NCBI RefSeq assembly: GCF_000208865.1
Contig: NC_018388.1
Location: forward strand, 1,922,001-1,986,000
Length of the DNA: 64,000 bases
From: Neospora caninum Liverpool
Lineage: Eukaryota; Apicomplexa; Conoidasida; Eucoccidiorida; Sarcocystidae
Direction of reading: 5' to 3'
Positions within the stretch are counted from its first letter, which is position 1; every line of letters starts with the position of its first letter. The notes under the pieces are model-generated. The model worked only from the letters and a program-made list of their open reading frames with translations, searched no databases and was not told the origin of the DNA. Shown here piece after piece: positions 24,301 through 35,483 of the stretch. Position numbers and translations under genes: made by a program.

Positions 24301-25150
24301 CGGAAAGTACACAGGCTTGGCGGATTCGTACCTTTCCGTGGTGAAGGCGCTGCAGCACGGCGCGATGGAGGCGAACGTTCGCCTCGAGTTGGTGTGGATC
24401 GAGTCTTCCGACCTCGAGGCGCCGGAAGACGCTTCGCCGAATGGGGCGACGGGAGCGGGGAACTCCGCTGCGCGCTACGAGGCCGCATGGGCGGCGCTGA
24501 AGTCCGTCTCGGGCGTGGTGTGTCCCGGCGGGTTCGGCGACCGCGGCATTCTCGGCAAGGCCCTGTCGGCGCGTTACTGCCGGGAGAGCGGCGTGCCGTA
24601 TTTGGGGATTTGCCTCGGCATGCAGACGGCCGTGATTGATTTTGCGCGGAGCGTCTTGAAGCTGGCCGACGCGAACTCGGAAGAATTCGACAAGGCCTGC
24701 AAACACCACGTGGTTGTGTCGATGCCCGAACACAGCACGGAGCACGGGCACGAGGTCGGCGGCACGATGCGCCTCGGCAAGCGCGCGACGATTCTCCGCG
24801 ACTCCGGCTCCCTCGCGGCGCGGCTCTACGACGGCAGAGCCGTGATCGACGAGCGCCACCGTCACCGGTACGAAGTGAACCCGAGCGTGGTGGGGTCCAT
24901 GGAAGCGAAGGGGTTCATGTTTGTCGGCCAGGACGAGCGCGGCCAGCGCATGGAAGTCGCCGAACTCCGAGACCACACCTTCTTCTTCTGTGTCCAGTAT
25001 CACCCCGAGTTCCAGTCGCGGCCGCTGAAGCCTTCGCCGCCGTTCCTCGGTCTCGTCCTCGCCGCCGCCGGAAAACTCCAGGCTCGATTCGACAAGTACG
25101 GCGGATTCCTGCGCAGCGGCGCAGTCTACGAGGAAGTCGACCGCGCGTGA
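20962..25150 (+). CDS. CTPS: CTP synthase (6 exons, 619 aa)
   Basis: Exons 20962-21094, 21821-22086, 22427-22690, 23116-23229, 23652-23735 and 24152-25150 join to exactly 620 codons, all GT-AG. The enzyme makes CTP from UTP, ATP and glutamine. The N-terminal amidoligase domain has the P-loop [10 protein letters not shown], the [20 protein letters not shown] block, [14 protein letters not shown], and GGTVGDIES; the linker follows exon 5. The C-terminal class I glutamine amidotransferase has the oxyanion-strand region GGFGDRGI, nucleophile Cys441 in GICLGMQ, and His571/Glu573 in [10 protein letters not shown]. Length is close to the usual 550-600 aa, with a short N-terminal extension before the first strand and a modest insert in the linker. 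Both active sites are complete. The start is the first ATG before the conserved YIVVTGG strand, in the context CCAAGATGG. It converges with TRAPPC3. Confidence 0.97.
21283..21312. repeat. (TA)n in CTP synthase intron 1
   Basis: Perfect AT dinucleotide array of about 15 units inside the first intron. Confidence 0.9.
21788..21806. repeat. (CA)n near the 3' end of CTP synthase intron 1
   Basis: About nine CA units, ending only about 14 bases before the acceptor CAG of exon 2. Confidence 0.85.
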
Positions 25151-26226
25151 ACGGCCGAGGGCGAGGAACGCGCCTTGCCGTTCGGGAGACGAGTCGGCAC
25201 TTTCGCTTCTTTAGAGAGAGAGCCTTCGGGTGTACAGGTGTGAGGAAACAGAAACCGGGCGGAAGAGAGAGACGTTTTGTCCGCGTGCAAGCGAGGGAAG
25301 TGTGCACAAAAATCGAAGATCGAAGGCGGGTCAGAGATAGACAGACGGGGTAGGCAGGCAGCGTTTCCGAGGCGGGTATGCTGCGATGCTGAATACTGCC
25401 CCGGAACACACAGAGGGAAAGGAGACGACTGCAGGGAGACGTGACTGGCTGTTTTGTCTTTTTGTCTTTTTGACCACTTGAAACGCAAACGGTTTCTCTT
25501 GAGACTCTTCCCTGGGAACGTTTCTTATCGAACATGTCTCGCGACTGCGCCTCAAAAAACCCAAGGAAGTCGCGAACAAAACGCCCAAGAGAAAGGTAGC
25601 ACCTCGACAAAAATCTACACTGTACAGACACCGTGTATGGAACCACGCAAGTCAACATACAGATCTGTCCACCGAACTATAGACTGTGCGCATGCGCACA
25701 ACTGCGCATGCAGGCACATATATATATATATATATATATATGTATAGATATATTTATATGCATGCAGAACCTAGCACACATATTTTTATGGTCGGGTTTG
25801 TTGCGCTCCTCGGAGCCCGCATCCGGGAAGAGGCGCGCCGGCTGCGTGGAACCACGCACTTCCCCCCTCAGTCCCGCCGGTTATCTTTGTTTTCCCGGAT
25901 CAAAAACATTCAACGTCAACACCGATTCCGTGCACATTTATCTCCGTGCAAGTACCAATTTGAGGAACAAAAGAGGGAGAAGAAAAAAGGTGCACACTCT
26001 CAACCAACAAGATGGATCGAGCACACGCCGCTTTACAGAAAAACGAAACCGAGAACACGAGAACAACAAAAGGCAGAGAGAGAGGAAAACCTTACATCGG
26101 CGCGGAAAGGCCACCATGTCATATATATATATATATATATATGTTTAGCTACATTCTTTCGTTTCCTTTCTGTTCAAGACGACAGGAGTAGAGGCGTGGC
26201 GTCTGGGCCTCGGGCATTCGTTCTCT
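25151..26226. other. Convergent spacer between CTP synthase and TRAPPC3
   Basis: Contains the two 3' UTRs and (TA)n arrays at about 25718-25742 and 26121-26142. The first is followed within 20 bp by GCATGC. No gene was found. Confidence 0.6.
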
Positions 26227-26842
26227 TCAGTTGTCTTCGTCATCGATAAATTCCTCGCGAATCAGCTGAAAAACACGGCAGGCAGCGACACCCATATGGA
26301 ACTCCCATACATTTATAAATATACGTACCAGGGTACATCTTACAGATGTACGAACTACGAATCAAGGGGCACATACTATGATGTAAATACGCATACAAAC
26401 TCATCTCTATATCTACACATACGTACAGAGAAACACGGGTACATTGCACTTCGCCGTTTTGTTTACGTATACATATGTATGCATGTGTTTCTATTATTCC
26501 CATATGCGTATACATGTTTGAGTACGCATGTGAGCAGTTGAGTGTGGGAAGGGTTTCCGCCACTGTCGGGAGGTTCTGGAGAGACACTGTCCGTTTTTGA
26601 GGCTGAAAAGTCGGCGGGCGCCATCCGCCAGGGACAACCTCGTGTACACGTGGGTTCGTGGTTTTCCGCAACACTGCCGAATTCGCAAAACTCACCTCGG
26701 TCAGCTCTAGGCGAATCTCGTAGCAGTCGTCGCCCTTGAGCATGTCGCGCACAAACTGGCATGTGACTCTCATCTGCAACTGAAAAACAAGCAAATCCCA
26801 AACCCCCAGCTGAGATCCACACTCCCCTATCTACAACATAAT

Positions 26843-26879
<37 letters not shown>

Positions 26880-29280
26880 TGCATGCGAAGAATATCTACA
26901 CATACCTGCTAACATCATATAAACGTGTATATTCTAATAAGATATATAATATATACATATGTGCTAATAACAGATATATATATATATATATATATATATG
27001 CATGCTTGACGAGCAGAGCCGCTGGGGGCATGTGGAAATCGCGAAGTACACGAGGAAGTTGAGAGGATGTTGAGACTTGGGAAAACGATGGCAAAAATGC
27101 GACCAGATGCACGACTGGACATCTCAAGAGACACAGGTAAGGCAGCCTCAATACACCCATATATATATTTTTGAATAAGCCAAGACGTTGTACCTCTAAA
27201 AATGTAAATCCAGGGAGATGTGGGTGTGGAGGTTTTTACCTGTTCGAGGGCTCCTCGGATGACTCCGCAAATGAGATTTGAGTAGGAAAGTTGCGAAAGC
27301 GAAGGAGGAAGTTCGACAAAGTCGGCGAGAGGATTCTCGTGGAGAATGAGGGAACAGGACGTCCCGTCGGCGTCCCAGTTGGTGACGTCTGCCGTGACGC
27401 CGAGAAACATTCGGAGGCCTAGCTGCAAAGAGAGAAAAGAAGAGAAGCGAGAAAGTGCGCTGAAGTGAGGCACGACGGAAAGGACGAAAGGGAGAGCGCG
27501 CCGAAAGAGAAGAAGAAAGATCTACAGAGAGAGCCGAGACACGCCTTTGCTGGGGGCGGCGACACAGGCGACAGACGCCAGCTCTCCGGCGACGAGGTGA
27601 GGCCGCGCGAAGAAGCAAAGTGAAAAAGGCGATTCAAGACACCAAAAAGCGCTTGAGAAAACAGTCTTTCTGTTCTCTGCCGTTCCCTTTTAGGTCTCTC
27701 CCAAAACAGGCATTTGGGCCTCTCTCGCCCCATCGCGGGCGCTCGCTAGAGAAGCGTGCAGAGGGGAGAGCGTTTCCTCTTCTCGAAGGAGAGAAAGACT
27801 CTCTGTGCAGTGTTCCACTTTTAAAAATCGAATGGCCAGTCTCTCAGCACGAGAGGCGAGAGCGCGGCAGAGACAGCGCGGGCGGCGCCGGCATTCGAGG
27901 AACGAAAGTGGAGAAAACGAAAAAGCAGACAACAAACGAAACGGGAAAGGAGGGGCGCGCGAAGAGGGAAACAGAAACACCCGAGTCGCGCGGAGGACAC
28001 AAGAGCGTCAGAGACCGAATTCCCGGACCAATGCGCCGCGTTTCGTACACTCAAGAAGACCAAGAGGAGACAAAAAGAGACGAAAGGGAGAAAACGGGAA
28101 AATAGAGAGGAAGAGAGAGGCACAGAGAGAAGGATATATACGGAGAGAAGAGGAAGAAGACGCGGAGGCAGAGACGAGATAAAACGGCTTTAATCTCGAG
28201 GTTTACTTTGGCAACGACGTCTGCAGTTTGTCGGAAGCAAGTACATCCTCCCATCCCAGTTTTTGCCAGGAATTCGTCGACGAGGCGGATGCCAATGTTG
28301 TAGCCCCTAAGGCAAAATAATGAAGAAGAGACACACAAAGGAAGAGAAAGCAGTGTGACCAGATGACCAGATGCGCTCACGACGGCAAGGAAAAACGAGG
28401 GGGGAAAAAGCGCACAAATGCGGCAACAGACCGCTAGTCGAGACGGGGACCGCCGCCAAGAGACAAGAGGCGATGGAGCGAACCACGTGCCGAGGTCAGA
28501 ATTGCGGAAGTGACGTTCCTTCGACCACAGATGTGAGCAAGACAGGAAGAGACACACTTCCCAGCGGCGCGGAGGAAAGGCTATATTGCCACACCGAAGG
28601 AAAACGTCCAGGACAGAAACAGGTGACGAACATCGCGCGGGAAAAAGCGGAAGTTAAAAAAAAAAAGACGCACGGAACAGAACGGTTGGACGTCTGAACA
28701 AGACGCACGAACGGAGAGGGAAGAACGCAGAGGGGAAAGGACAAGCAAGAAGTAAACGCGAAGGAAACAACGAAGCGAGGGAAGAACACCAGCAAGAGAA
28801 TGGCGACAAGGGACCGGGAGACGGACTAGGCTGGACTCTTACATTTTCTCCAGCTGCGCATTGATGGCGTCAATCTGCTCAAAGTCTTTCAGAAGCTGCG
28901 TGACGAGAGTACCATAGGTGAGGGAGAGGAGCTCTGAATTCTGAAGAAACGAGAGAGCGAGACACAAATCGCACTCCACTGAAGAAACGAGAGAGCGCGC
29001 GGAAGGAGAAAGCTACAGAGGTCGAAACAGTCCTCCCTGCGTTTGGTTGGCGAAGAGCCGCCTGCATGGTGTGGAATGAAACGACAGAACACCCTCTGGA
29101 AACAGGAAAGGAACATCCCTCCTCCGCTCGTTCTCTGCAGCCTCGAGGTTTCCCGTGTGGTGAGCGACCGTTTCTTCCTGTTTCTCCCTTCTTCGTAAAT
29201 GCTTTTGCAGCGCAACGCACCACTTTCTCCATTCGCTGGGAGAGAACCTCCCACTGCTTCTGGTATTTGTCCTTCGACAT
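26227..29280 (-). CDS. TRAPPC3: TRAPP complex subunit 3 / Bet3 (6 exons, 187 aa)
   Basis: Minus-strand exons 29280-29221, 28940-28843, 28306-28207, 27422-27240, 26779-26696 and 26265-26227 join in phase to 188 codons. The product matches Bet3 along its length: SELLSLTYGTLVTQLLKDFE, GYNIGIRLVDEFLAKTG, FRQTADVVAK, LGLRMFLGVTADVTNWD, ADFVELP, YSNLICGVIRGALEQ, and an acidic tail. Bet3 is a core subunit of TRAPP, the tethering complex and exchange factor for Rab1/Ypt1 on ER-Golgi membranes. Cys74 in GGCTCF aligns with the conserved Cys that carries a buried acyl chain in Bet3. Length is close to the human 180 aa. The exon 1 donor is ambiguous by one codon (GTG kept or dropped). The gene is divergent from the B-box gene. 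Confidence 0.93.
26841..27005. repeat. Two (TA)n arrays ending in GCATGC, TRAPPC3 intron 4
   Basis: Arrays at about 26841-26880 and 26974-26999 are each directly followed by GCATGC (26881-26886 and 27000-27005). Both lie in the intron 26780-27239. Confidence 0.85.
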
Positions 29281-31268
29281 CGTTACACCCCGAGAGACAC
29301 GCGGGCGAAGAAGAGGACGCGAGCGAAGAAGAGAGCGCGAGCGTCAGAAAAGGGGGTTTGTGCGGAAGGAACTCCGGAAAGAGACGATGTGCACGAAGGG
29401 TCGCCAAGGGCGGCGCCTCACAGCAGAGAAGAGAGAACTCTCTGCACAATGAAACGGTCTTCTTCGGCGAGAAAGGAGAGCCACTACGGCTCGGGATGCG
29501 AGTTTTTTTGACGTGGCGCCGGGCTGGCATGGGAGAGAAGACCACGGAGGTTGGGGCACGGAGACATCCGACGCAGACAAAAACAGACACACACACAAAG
29601 AGCCTTTGAAGTCTCTAAATTGAGCGGAGTGGTTGGGGCGTTGCATGCAGAGATTTCCAAGAAAGAACGGCGCTCGAGGGTGCTGCGAAAGCGTGTGCGT
29701 TAACGAGGACGGGAGACACCTGGACCTCTCCAAAAAGACAGGGCGTTTCTTTCGCCGGCGCTTTTCGTGCAAGTGCCGTCCGAGTCTGCGACTTGGTTCC
29801 TCTCCCGATACAAGGGCAAAAGCCTCCCAAGAACCCAGAACATAGACCTCTTTTGAGTAGAGCGGGGCAGAAAAACAGCAACTCGGACACACAGTGCGCT
29901 GTACATACACCGCGAGCTGCCGGCGCGGCGTTCCGCCGCTTCGACGCGTTTTGTGTGTGAAGAATCGACCTTGTTTTTCTCCGTTGGCGCGCCTCGCTCT
30001 GAATTCATTTTCGCCTTTTCCCCGAGCCTTCGCGCCTTCCTCGCCCCTCTTTCCTGCCCACTCTGGAGCCTCCAGGAGACGATTTCGCCGCTGTGCCGGA
30101 CTGCGCAACGCTCCCCCCCAGCGAGCTGTGCCTCCCACCCTCCCTCTGCCGTGCGAACCGTCGCCAACAAGTCGTCAGCTTGTCTTGCGTTTTCTCTCGC
30201 CTCTTGCGTCTCGCACTCGAAAGACACTTTCCTTCGCTTTTCGCGGTGAATCGGAAGCATCTTGTTTCGGTTCTCTGTCGGTGCCTGCATCCGCTCACGA
30301 GAAAAGAGAAAGCCGCATCGCTCCCCGATTTCTCAAACGCGCTCGTTCTGTCTAGCCTCGCTTGCTCCTCTCCTCGTCCTCTCGACCGTGTCTTGCTCGC
30401 GTTTTTTCCGCTTTTCTCAATTAGAGGAACCCACGCTTTCCTCCTTTCCTCTCTTTCGCGTCGACGGCGCTCTCCGGCGCAGAAACGCTCCCAACCTCTC
30501 CACAAGCAGCCGCGTGTCTTTGCGAGTGCTCGTGAGGAGTCGCCCTCCGGGTGAGAAACTCCCGAACCGCGAAAAGCTGTCGAGAGAAGACAGAGAAGCT
30601 GGCCGAACGCTACGCTTTAAAGACCTCGGAAAGGGACCAAAGACGAGACCGTCTGAAAGATCGTTTTTCAGCTAGGCTTGGATCCACACACAAGCCTCGC
30701 GCGTGCTGCTGTGCTAGCAGCCCCCGGGATTCCCGAGTCTCGCCAGCCTGCTCAGGAGGAAGACGCGTGCGTTTTCTGGGACTGCGGAGCAACGCACCCT
30801 CCAGATTCCTTTTTTTGCGCCGCCAGTAGACATTGCCTGTTCAGATATAGCGAGTAAAAATCCCACTCAGCCCCGAGGCGCGATCGCGTTGAGAAGACAA
30901 TGCCTCCAAGAAGGGAGAGCCATGCATAGACACAAACAGTCTCCTCAGGGAGAGGAGCGGACTCCGAAGATTCCCTGCGAAGCACAGAAAACAAACGTCT
31001 CTGTCTCCTTGGCCGCCGTCCTCCCCCCATCTTCCGCCTCTTTGCGCTGGGGGCTCTACCACCACCTCTAACTCTCTCTACCTCTCTATCTCATAAATCT
31101 CTATCTCATAAATCTCTATCTCATAAATTTCTACCTCATAAATCTCTATCTCATAAATATATATCTCTATCCATCTCTATACATATATATCTCAAAAATC
31201 TCTAATTCTGTGGTCCTTTGTTTTTTTCTTGGTTCTCTCGCACACCGTCGTTTCTCCTGTTTTTCGAG
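29281..31268. other. Divergent spacer TRAPPC3 / B-box gene
   Basis: A 2 kb spacer that should contain both promoters and 5' UTRs. TGCATGC occurs at 29642-29648. Pyrimidine-rich sequence from 29990 to 30540 may be leader sequence. No ORF is convincing. Confidence 0.5.
31083..31158. repeat. 15-bp tandem repeat upstream of the B-box gene
   Basis: Five copies of TCTCTATCTCATAAA with one variant copy (TTCTACCTCATAAA-like), ending about 110 bp before the ATG, so within the promoter or 5' leader. Confidence 0.9.
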
Positions 31269-33389
31269 ATGTCCACGGTCGGAGAGAGCCGTTCTCGGAT
31301 TTCCATAATTCCTCCTTCGGGTTCTCCAGAGGCGCCTGCCGCCGGCGCTCCAGCTGGAGATCCTCGAAACGCGAAGGGACCGCGCAGAGCCTCGCATCGC
31401 CCTTCGTTGTCGCCTGGCCCTCTTCAAGCAGCGCCGGAGTCTCCTCAGTCGCCTGCGCCTGCTCAGCCCGTCCCTGCGTCTCTCGCTGTCTCCTCTGCGT
31501 CTCCGGTCCCCGCGTTCGCTCCGGAACTGAACTGCGCGGAGTGCAAACGGCCGGTGGACGATGTGCTGGTCTTGTCGTGTCAGCACAACTTGTGTCTGTT
31601 GTGTGCCGTCGCGTGCCTGCGGGGGATTCGGAAGGCATCGCGGCGCCGCGCGAGTCTCCGCGACGGCTCCGATGACGACCGGCCTGGGCCCCGCTGGGCT
31701 TCGCAGACTGGGATGCTGCAGTGTCCCAAATGCGGAGTAGTCACGCACCTGGCAGCGTCCACGTTGGCGACACTGGGAGGCGCGCGGAAGGCGAGAAACC
31801 GGCTCGAAGACCCCAGCGGGAACGCTCTGTCTCCGGTCTCGAGCGCGCCGTCTGCGCCCTACGTGTGCGCGCAGTGCGAGGCGAACGAAGCGTCCGTGTT
31901 TTGTCGAGGCTGCGTCGCCAACTACTGCGACACGTGCGCATTGACTGTCCACGAACGCCACCCTCGGCTTGCAGACCATAAATTCCGCCGGCTACCGCAG
32001 CCCCGCGACGCCCGGTCCGAGAGCCGTGCCCCGTCGGAGGGCCCGGTGCGGTTCCTCCTCCCCGTCTGCGGTCGCGCAGCGCAGCGAGCGAAGCTGCTCG
32101 CGGCGAACCACGTGAGAACCTTCGACGACTTCTCGCGCGAAGGTTCGAGCGAGGGCTCTGCGCGGTCTCTGCCGTTACCGACTCTCCCGGTGCTCCCCAC
32201 GGCGCGGCGCGCGGGCCGCGCGCACTTGCTCGCGCCGCTCAGGCCGGCGGGATCCAAGGCTTGGGGCCCCTCGGGCGCGGAGACACCTAGCGAGGAGACA
32301 GAGAGTGTGGCGAGCGTACGGGGCCGGCGGCCGCGGGAAGAGAGCGTCCACAGCAGTGCGCTGGGGGAGGTTGTCGCGGACCGGACTCGGCACCTTTCGC
32401 GGCTGTTGAAGCGGGCGGGCGAAGGCGGCAACGTCGAGGAGTTTCTGCGTCTCTGTTCGATTTCGAACCTCGAGTGCGACACGCACCCTGGCGAGCCGGT
32501 CCGCTTCTTTTGCATGACCTGTCGGTCTGTGCCGTGTCTGTGCACGCAGTGCATTCTGCGCAGGGAGCACCAGAACCACGCGCTGCAGCCGATCGCTCAG
32601 GCTTGGGACGAGGTTCGCTCGCGTCACCTTGAGGACGAGTTCCGCAGCGCCGTGGTGCTCGTGAAGGCGGACGTGGACGCAGTGAAGCAGGCGCTGCGCG
32701 ACAAGCGCCTGGAGTGGGGCAAGACGCTGTTTGACGACCGCGCGCTCGTCTCGCAGACGGGCGACTTGCTGAAGGAGCGGCTGCGCGAGCGCCAAGAAAA
32801 CCTCCAGTTGTCTCTCTCGACGTTCACCGCCAAGTTCGCGTTCGAGTGCGACGCGTTCCGGAAGATTGTCGACGAGAAGGTGGAGGAGACCCAGCGGGCG
32901 ATGGAGGAAATCCGGTCGCACAAAAACTCCCTCGACTCGCTGTTGCTCCTCGGCTTCTGCCGCGAGCGCCACGAGCAATTTGAGAAGTTCGTCGAAGAAG
33001 ACCACCCTTCGCAAGTTGCCCACCTCCCAGACAGCAGACAGGCGATCCTCGATCACGCCTCGCAAGTGACCGACGAAATCTGCGCTCTTGTGGAAGACCT
33101 CCGAGAGGGCCTCGCCACGTGCGACGGCAGCCTCGCGAGGCAGCGCGCCGAGGAGGCTCGACGCGCCGAGGAGGCCCGCACGGCCCCACAGAGTCTCCCC
33201 AGCACACTGGCAAAGCGCGCAGACACCGACTCCCAAGACGAAGAGTTAAGCGCGACAGAAGAAGAAAAAGGCGACACCGAAGAAGAAGAGGAAGAAGAAG
33301 AGGAGGAAGAAGAGGAGGAAGAGGAAGAAGAGGAAGAGGAGGAAGAAGAGGAGGAAGAGGAAGAAGAAGAGGAGGAGGAAGAGGAGTGA
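31269..33389 (+). CDS. RING / double B-box / coiled-coil (TRIM-like) protein with poly-Glu tail
   Basis: A single exon of 707 codons (706 aa) starts at the first ATG (31269). After a Pro/Ala/Ser-rich N-terminus, residues 89-154 fit a RING-like zinc site: C89-x2-C92, C104-x-H106-x2-C109-x2-C112, then C-x2-C at about 151-154. A first B-box-like zinc site begins near 198 (YVCAQCEANEASVFCRGC), a second near 402 (LECDTHPGEPVRFFCMTC). Residues about 440-640 are a charged helical region consistent with a coiled coil. The last 40 residues are almost pure Glu, encoded by GAA/GAG repeats. RING-B-box-coiled-coil is the order of animal TRIM ubiquitin ligases, so E3 activity is plausible but inferred. The RING has an unusually long gap before its last Cys pair, so it may be degenerate. 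It may localise to the cytosol or nucleus; no signal peptide. Confidence 0.85.
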   Translation: MSTVGESRSRISIIPPSGSPEAPAAGAPAGDPRNAKGPRRASHRPSLSPGPLQAAPESPQSPAPAQPVPASLAVSSASPVPAFAPELNCAECKRPVDDVLVLSCQHNLCLLCAVACLRGIRKASRRRASLRDGSDDDRPGPRWASQTGMLQCPKCGVVTHLAASTLATLGGARKARNRLEDPSGNALSPVSSAPSAPYVCAQCEANEASVFCRGCVANYCDTCALTVHERHPRLADHKFRRLPQPRDARSESRAPSEGPVRFLLPVCGRAAQRAKLLAANHVRTFDDFSREGSSEGSARSLPLPTLPVLPTARRAGRAHLLAPLRPAGSKAWGPSGAETPSEETESVASVRGRRPREESVHSSALGEVVADRTRHLSRLLKRAGEGGNVEEFLRLCSISNLECDTHPGEPVRFFCMTCRSVPCLCTQCILRREHQNHALQPIAQAWDEVRSRHLEDEFRSAVVLVKADVDAVKQALRDKRLEWGKTLFDDRALVSQTGDLLKERLRERQENLQLSLSTFTAKFAFECDAFRKIVDEKVEETQRAMEEIRSHKNSLDSLLLLGFCRERHEQFEKFVEEDHPSQVAHLPDSRQAILDHASQVTDEICALVEDLREGLATCDGSLARQRAEEARRAEEARTAPQSLPSTLAKRADTDSQDEELSATEEEKGDTEEEEEEEEEEEEEEEEEEEEEEEEEEEEEEEEEEEE
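33255..33386. repeat. GAA/GAG trinucleotide array encoding poly-Glu
   Basis: In-frame GAA/GAG codons fill the end of the TRIM-like gene and are followed at once by TGA. Length is likely to vary between strains, as seen for such arrays generally. Confidence 0.9.
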
Positions 33390-34721
33390 GATGGAGCGAG
33401 AGAATAGGGGAGAAGGAGAGAGAAATGGACCGAATGGAATAAGAGAAGAGGGCAGGATGGCGACGGACGCTCGAGGTGGACAGAGAACGGTTTTCGACAG
33501 GAAGGACAAAAGAAGAGTGGACCTTTGTGATTCAGTTCAGGATCATCTGGAGCTCCCTGCCTGCTCGCATCCAGAGACGAGTCGCCGCGTCTCTTCCCGC
33601 GATCGAAGCAAAATGCACAAAAAACCCAGGCTGGCGCTTCCCTGTGAGGTCGTGGGGGCGTTGAGCATCTCCTTCATCTGTTTCGCTGGCGTTAGCCTCT
33701 CCGATCTCTCGCTTTTCGGGAATGGATTTTTCGGCGCACGGCCGGCCTCATGCAGATGCGAGCTCTCGGAGGCTTTCTCCGAGTTTTTCAAGTTTTCTCT
33801 CTCCTCCCGACCCTCGCGGGCCGGCCGAACCTTCATCGCGTCCGTGTGCGCCGGACGACGGGATCTGTAAAATTCCGTCTTCCTCACATTTCTTCTCGCT
33901 GCGTCCTCCGCTTTTTCTCTCCTGTGCATGCGCGCGGGTGAGGCGTTGCGAGAAATCTCCGTTCCCGTCCAAGCCGCGAGTCGTGTCCAAGCCTTTCCTC
34001 TCTCGTGTTTCGTCGGATCTTCCAGCGTTCCCCCCGTGTTTGTCTTCTGTGTTTCTCGCCATCCTACCCAGCACATGCGTCCGTGTTTTTCCTCTGGACT
34101 GCTTTTTCTGGTCAAGCGCCAGGTGGTTCCGTCCCTCCATCTCCGACTTGAGCTTTCGCCTGTGTCCACGGGAAGCATCCGCGCTGCCACAAACCCCGCG
34201 TTTCTTGTCTCTCTCTCGGGTCACCCCGCACAGCCGCTCACGAGCCTCGCTTCAACTGAACTGAGGAGGCGGCCTTGACAAAAGGGGAGAGAAAGCGTGA
34301 AAAAATTCCGCAGCCTTCCTCGAAGGCTTCCGGCCGCTGAGAGATGGCCTACCGCGGAAACCTTTTTCTCTTCCTTTTCGGTAGTGGACTTGGCCGTGGT
34401 CAAACAGCAGTACGTCGGACACTCAACGCGAGCCCCCAGTTATGAGAAAAAAACCTGCCGGATGCGACGCCTGGGACGAGACTCGCCAGCAGCGGCCACC
34501 CGCGTGCGCGCATGCACGTCGAACACAAAGGAAACGTTCGGATTCGCTCTTGACACAGAGAATACATCTCTCCGGCGATCGAATCCTGTCCAGTTTTTAG
34601 TGCTCGTGCTGGAGGCGCCCGCGCCCCTCCTGCCTATCAATTTGACTCGAGACGTGACTTTTGCGGAAAAAACAGCCTGCATGTGTGTGCCTCTCTGCCT
34701 GTACAGATGATATGCATGTAC

Positions 34722-34764
<43 letters not shown>

Positions 34765-35483
34765 TAAAGCATGGTTGTAGGGGTGTATGATACGAAGTAG
34801 AGATTTTTGTAGGGAGATACGTCAAGTCCAGAAAGGAGCATCTTCGCGGCGGCGCATCTGTCTGTGAGGGTCTTCAAAAGTGTTGGGTGTATGAGGGACG
34901 GTTTCCCTGCCTTCACAAGTGAGGCTACAAACAAGTACAGCGCGTCGCCACATCGAAGAAAAACGTACGAAACGGGTGATCAAATACACATTTTTCTGTC
35001 GAAATGCGCATGCATGTGAGCACCTTTTTACCAATGAAAAAGCTAGACCATGCAAGAAGGCATGCGCATTTCAGTTTCAAATATTTCCACAGCTCGATAC
35101 CAGGAAATCCCGGGAGATTCTCTTTCTTTCCCCATCTCGGAATCTTCTCTCGACCTAGACACCGGGGTGCCTGTGCGCCAGGGCCTTTTCCTCTTGATTC
35201 TTTTCAGATGGAAAACTTTACTCCCCTCCAGCGCCGCCTTCCCTTTTCGCCAGTCCTCTCTCTGTGTGCCGCTAAGCTTCCGTTTCACTCGCCTTTGCTT
35301 CGTTGTGGCTCTCGCGTTCTTTCCGCTTCTCGCTGTCTCAATCCTCTCCCTCTCTCCTTTTGCCTTCTCCCGGTCCCGTTCCTTCGGTCCCGCGACTTCC
35401 TCAGCTTCCCGACAGCGTCTGCGTTCGGCTTCGTCGCCTGCAGGGTCGAGCGATTTCTCTCCTCTCTGCCGCGCCGACTGTCG
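33390..35483. other. Convergent spacer between the B-box gene and YKT6
   Basis: Holds the two 3' UTRs and a (TA)n array at 34726-34760. Open frames here are Arg/Ser-rich shadows without domains. Confidence 0.5.
34726..34760. repeat. (TA)n microsatellite
   Basis: About 17 AT units, preceded by ATGCATGTACATAA. Confidence 0.9.

Noticed and set aside
33246..33509. Hydrophobic minus-strand ORF (Phe/Leu-rich)
   Set aside because: It is the reverse reading of the Glu codon array of the TRIM-like gene.
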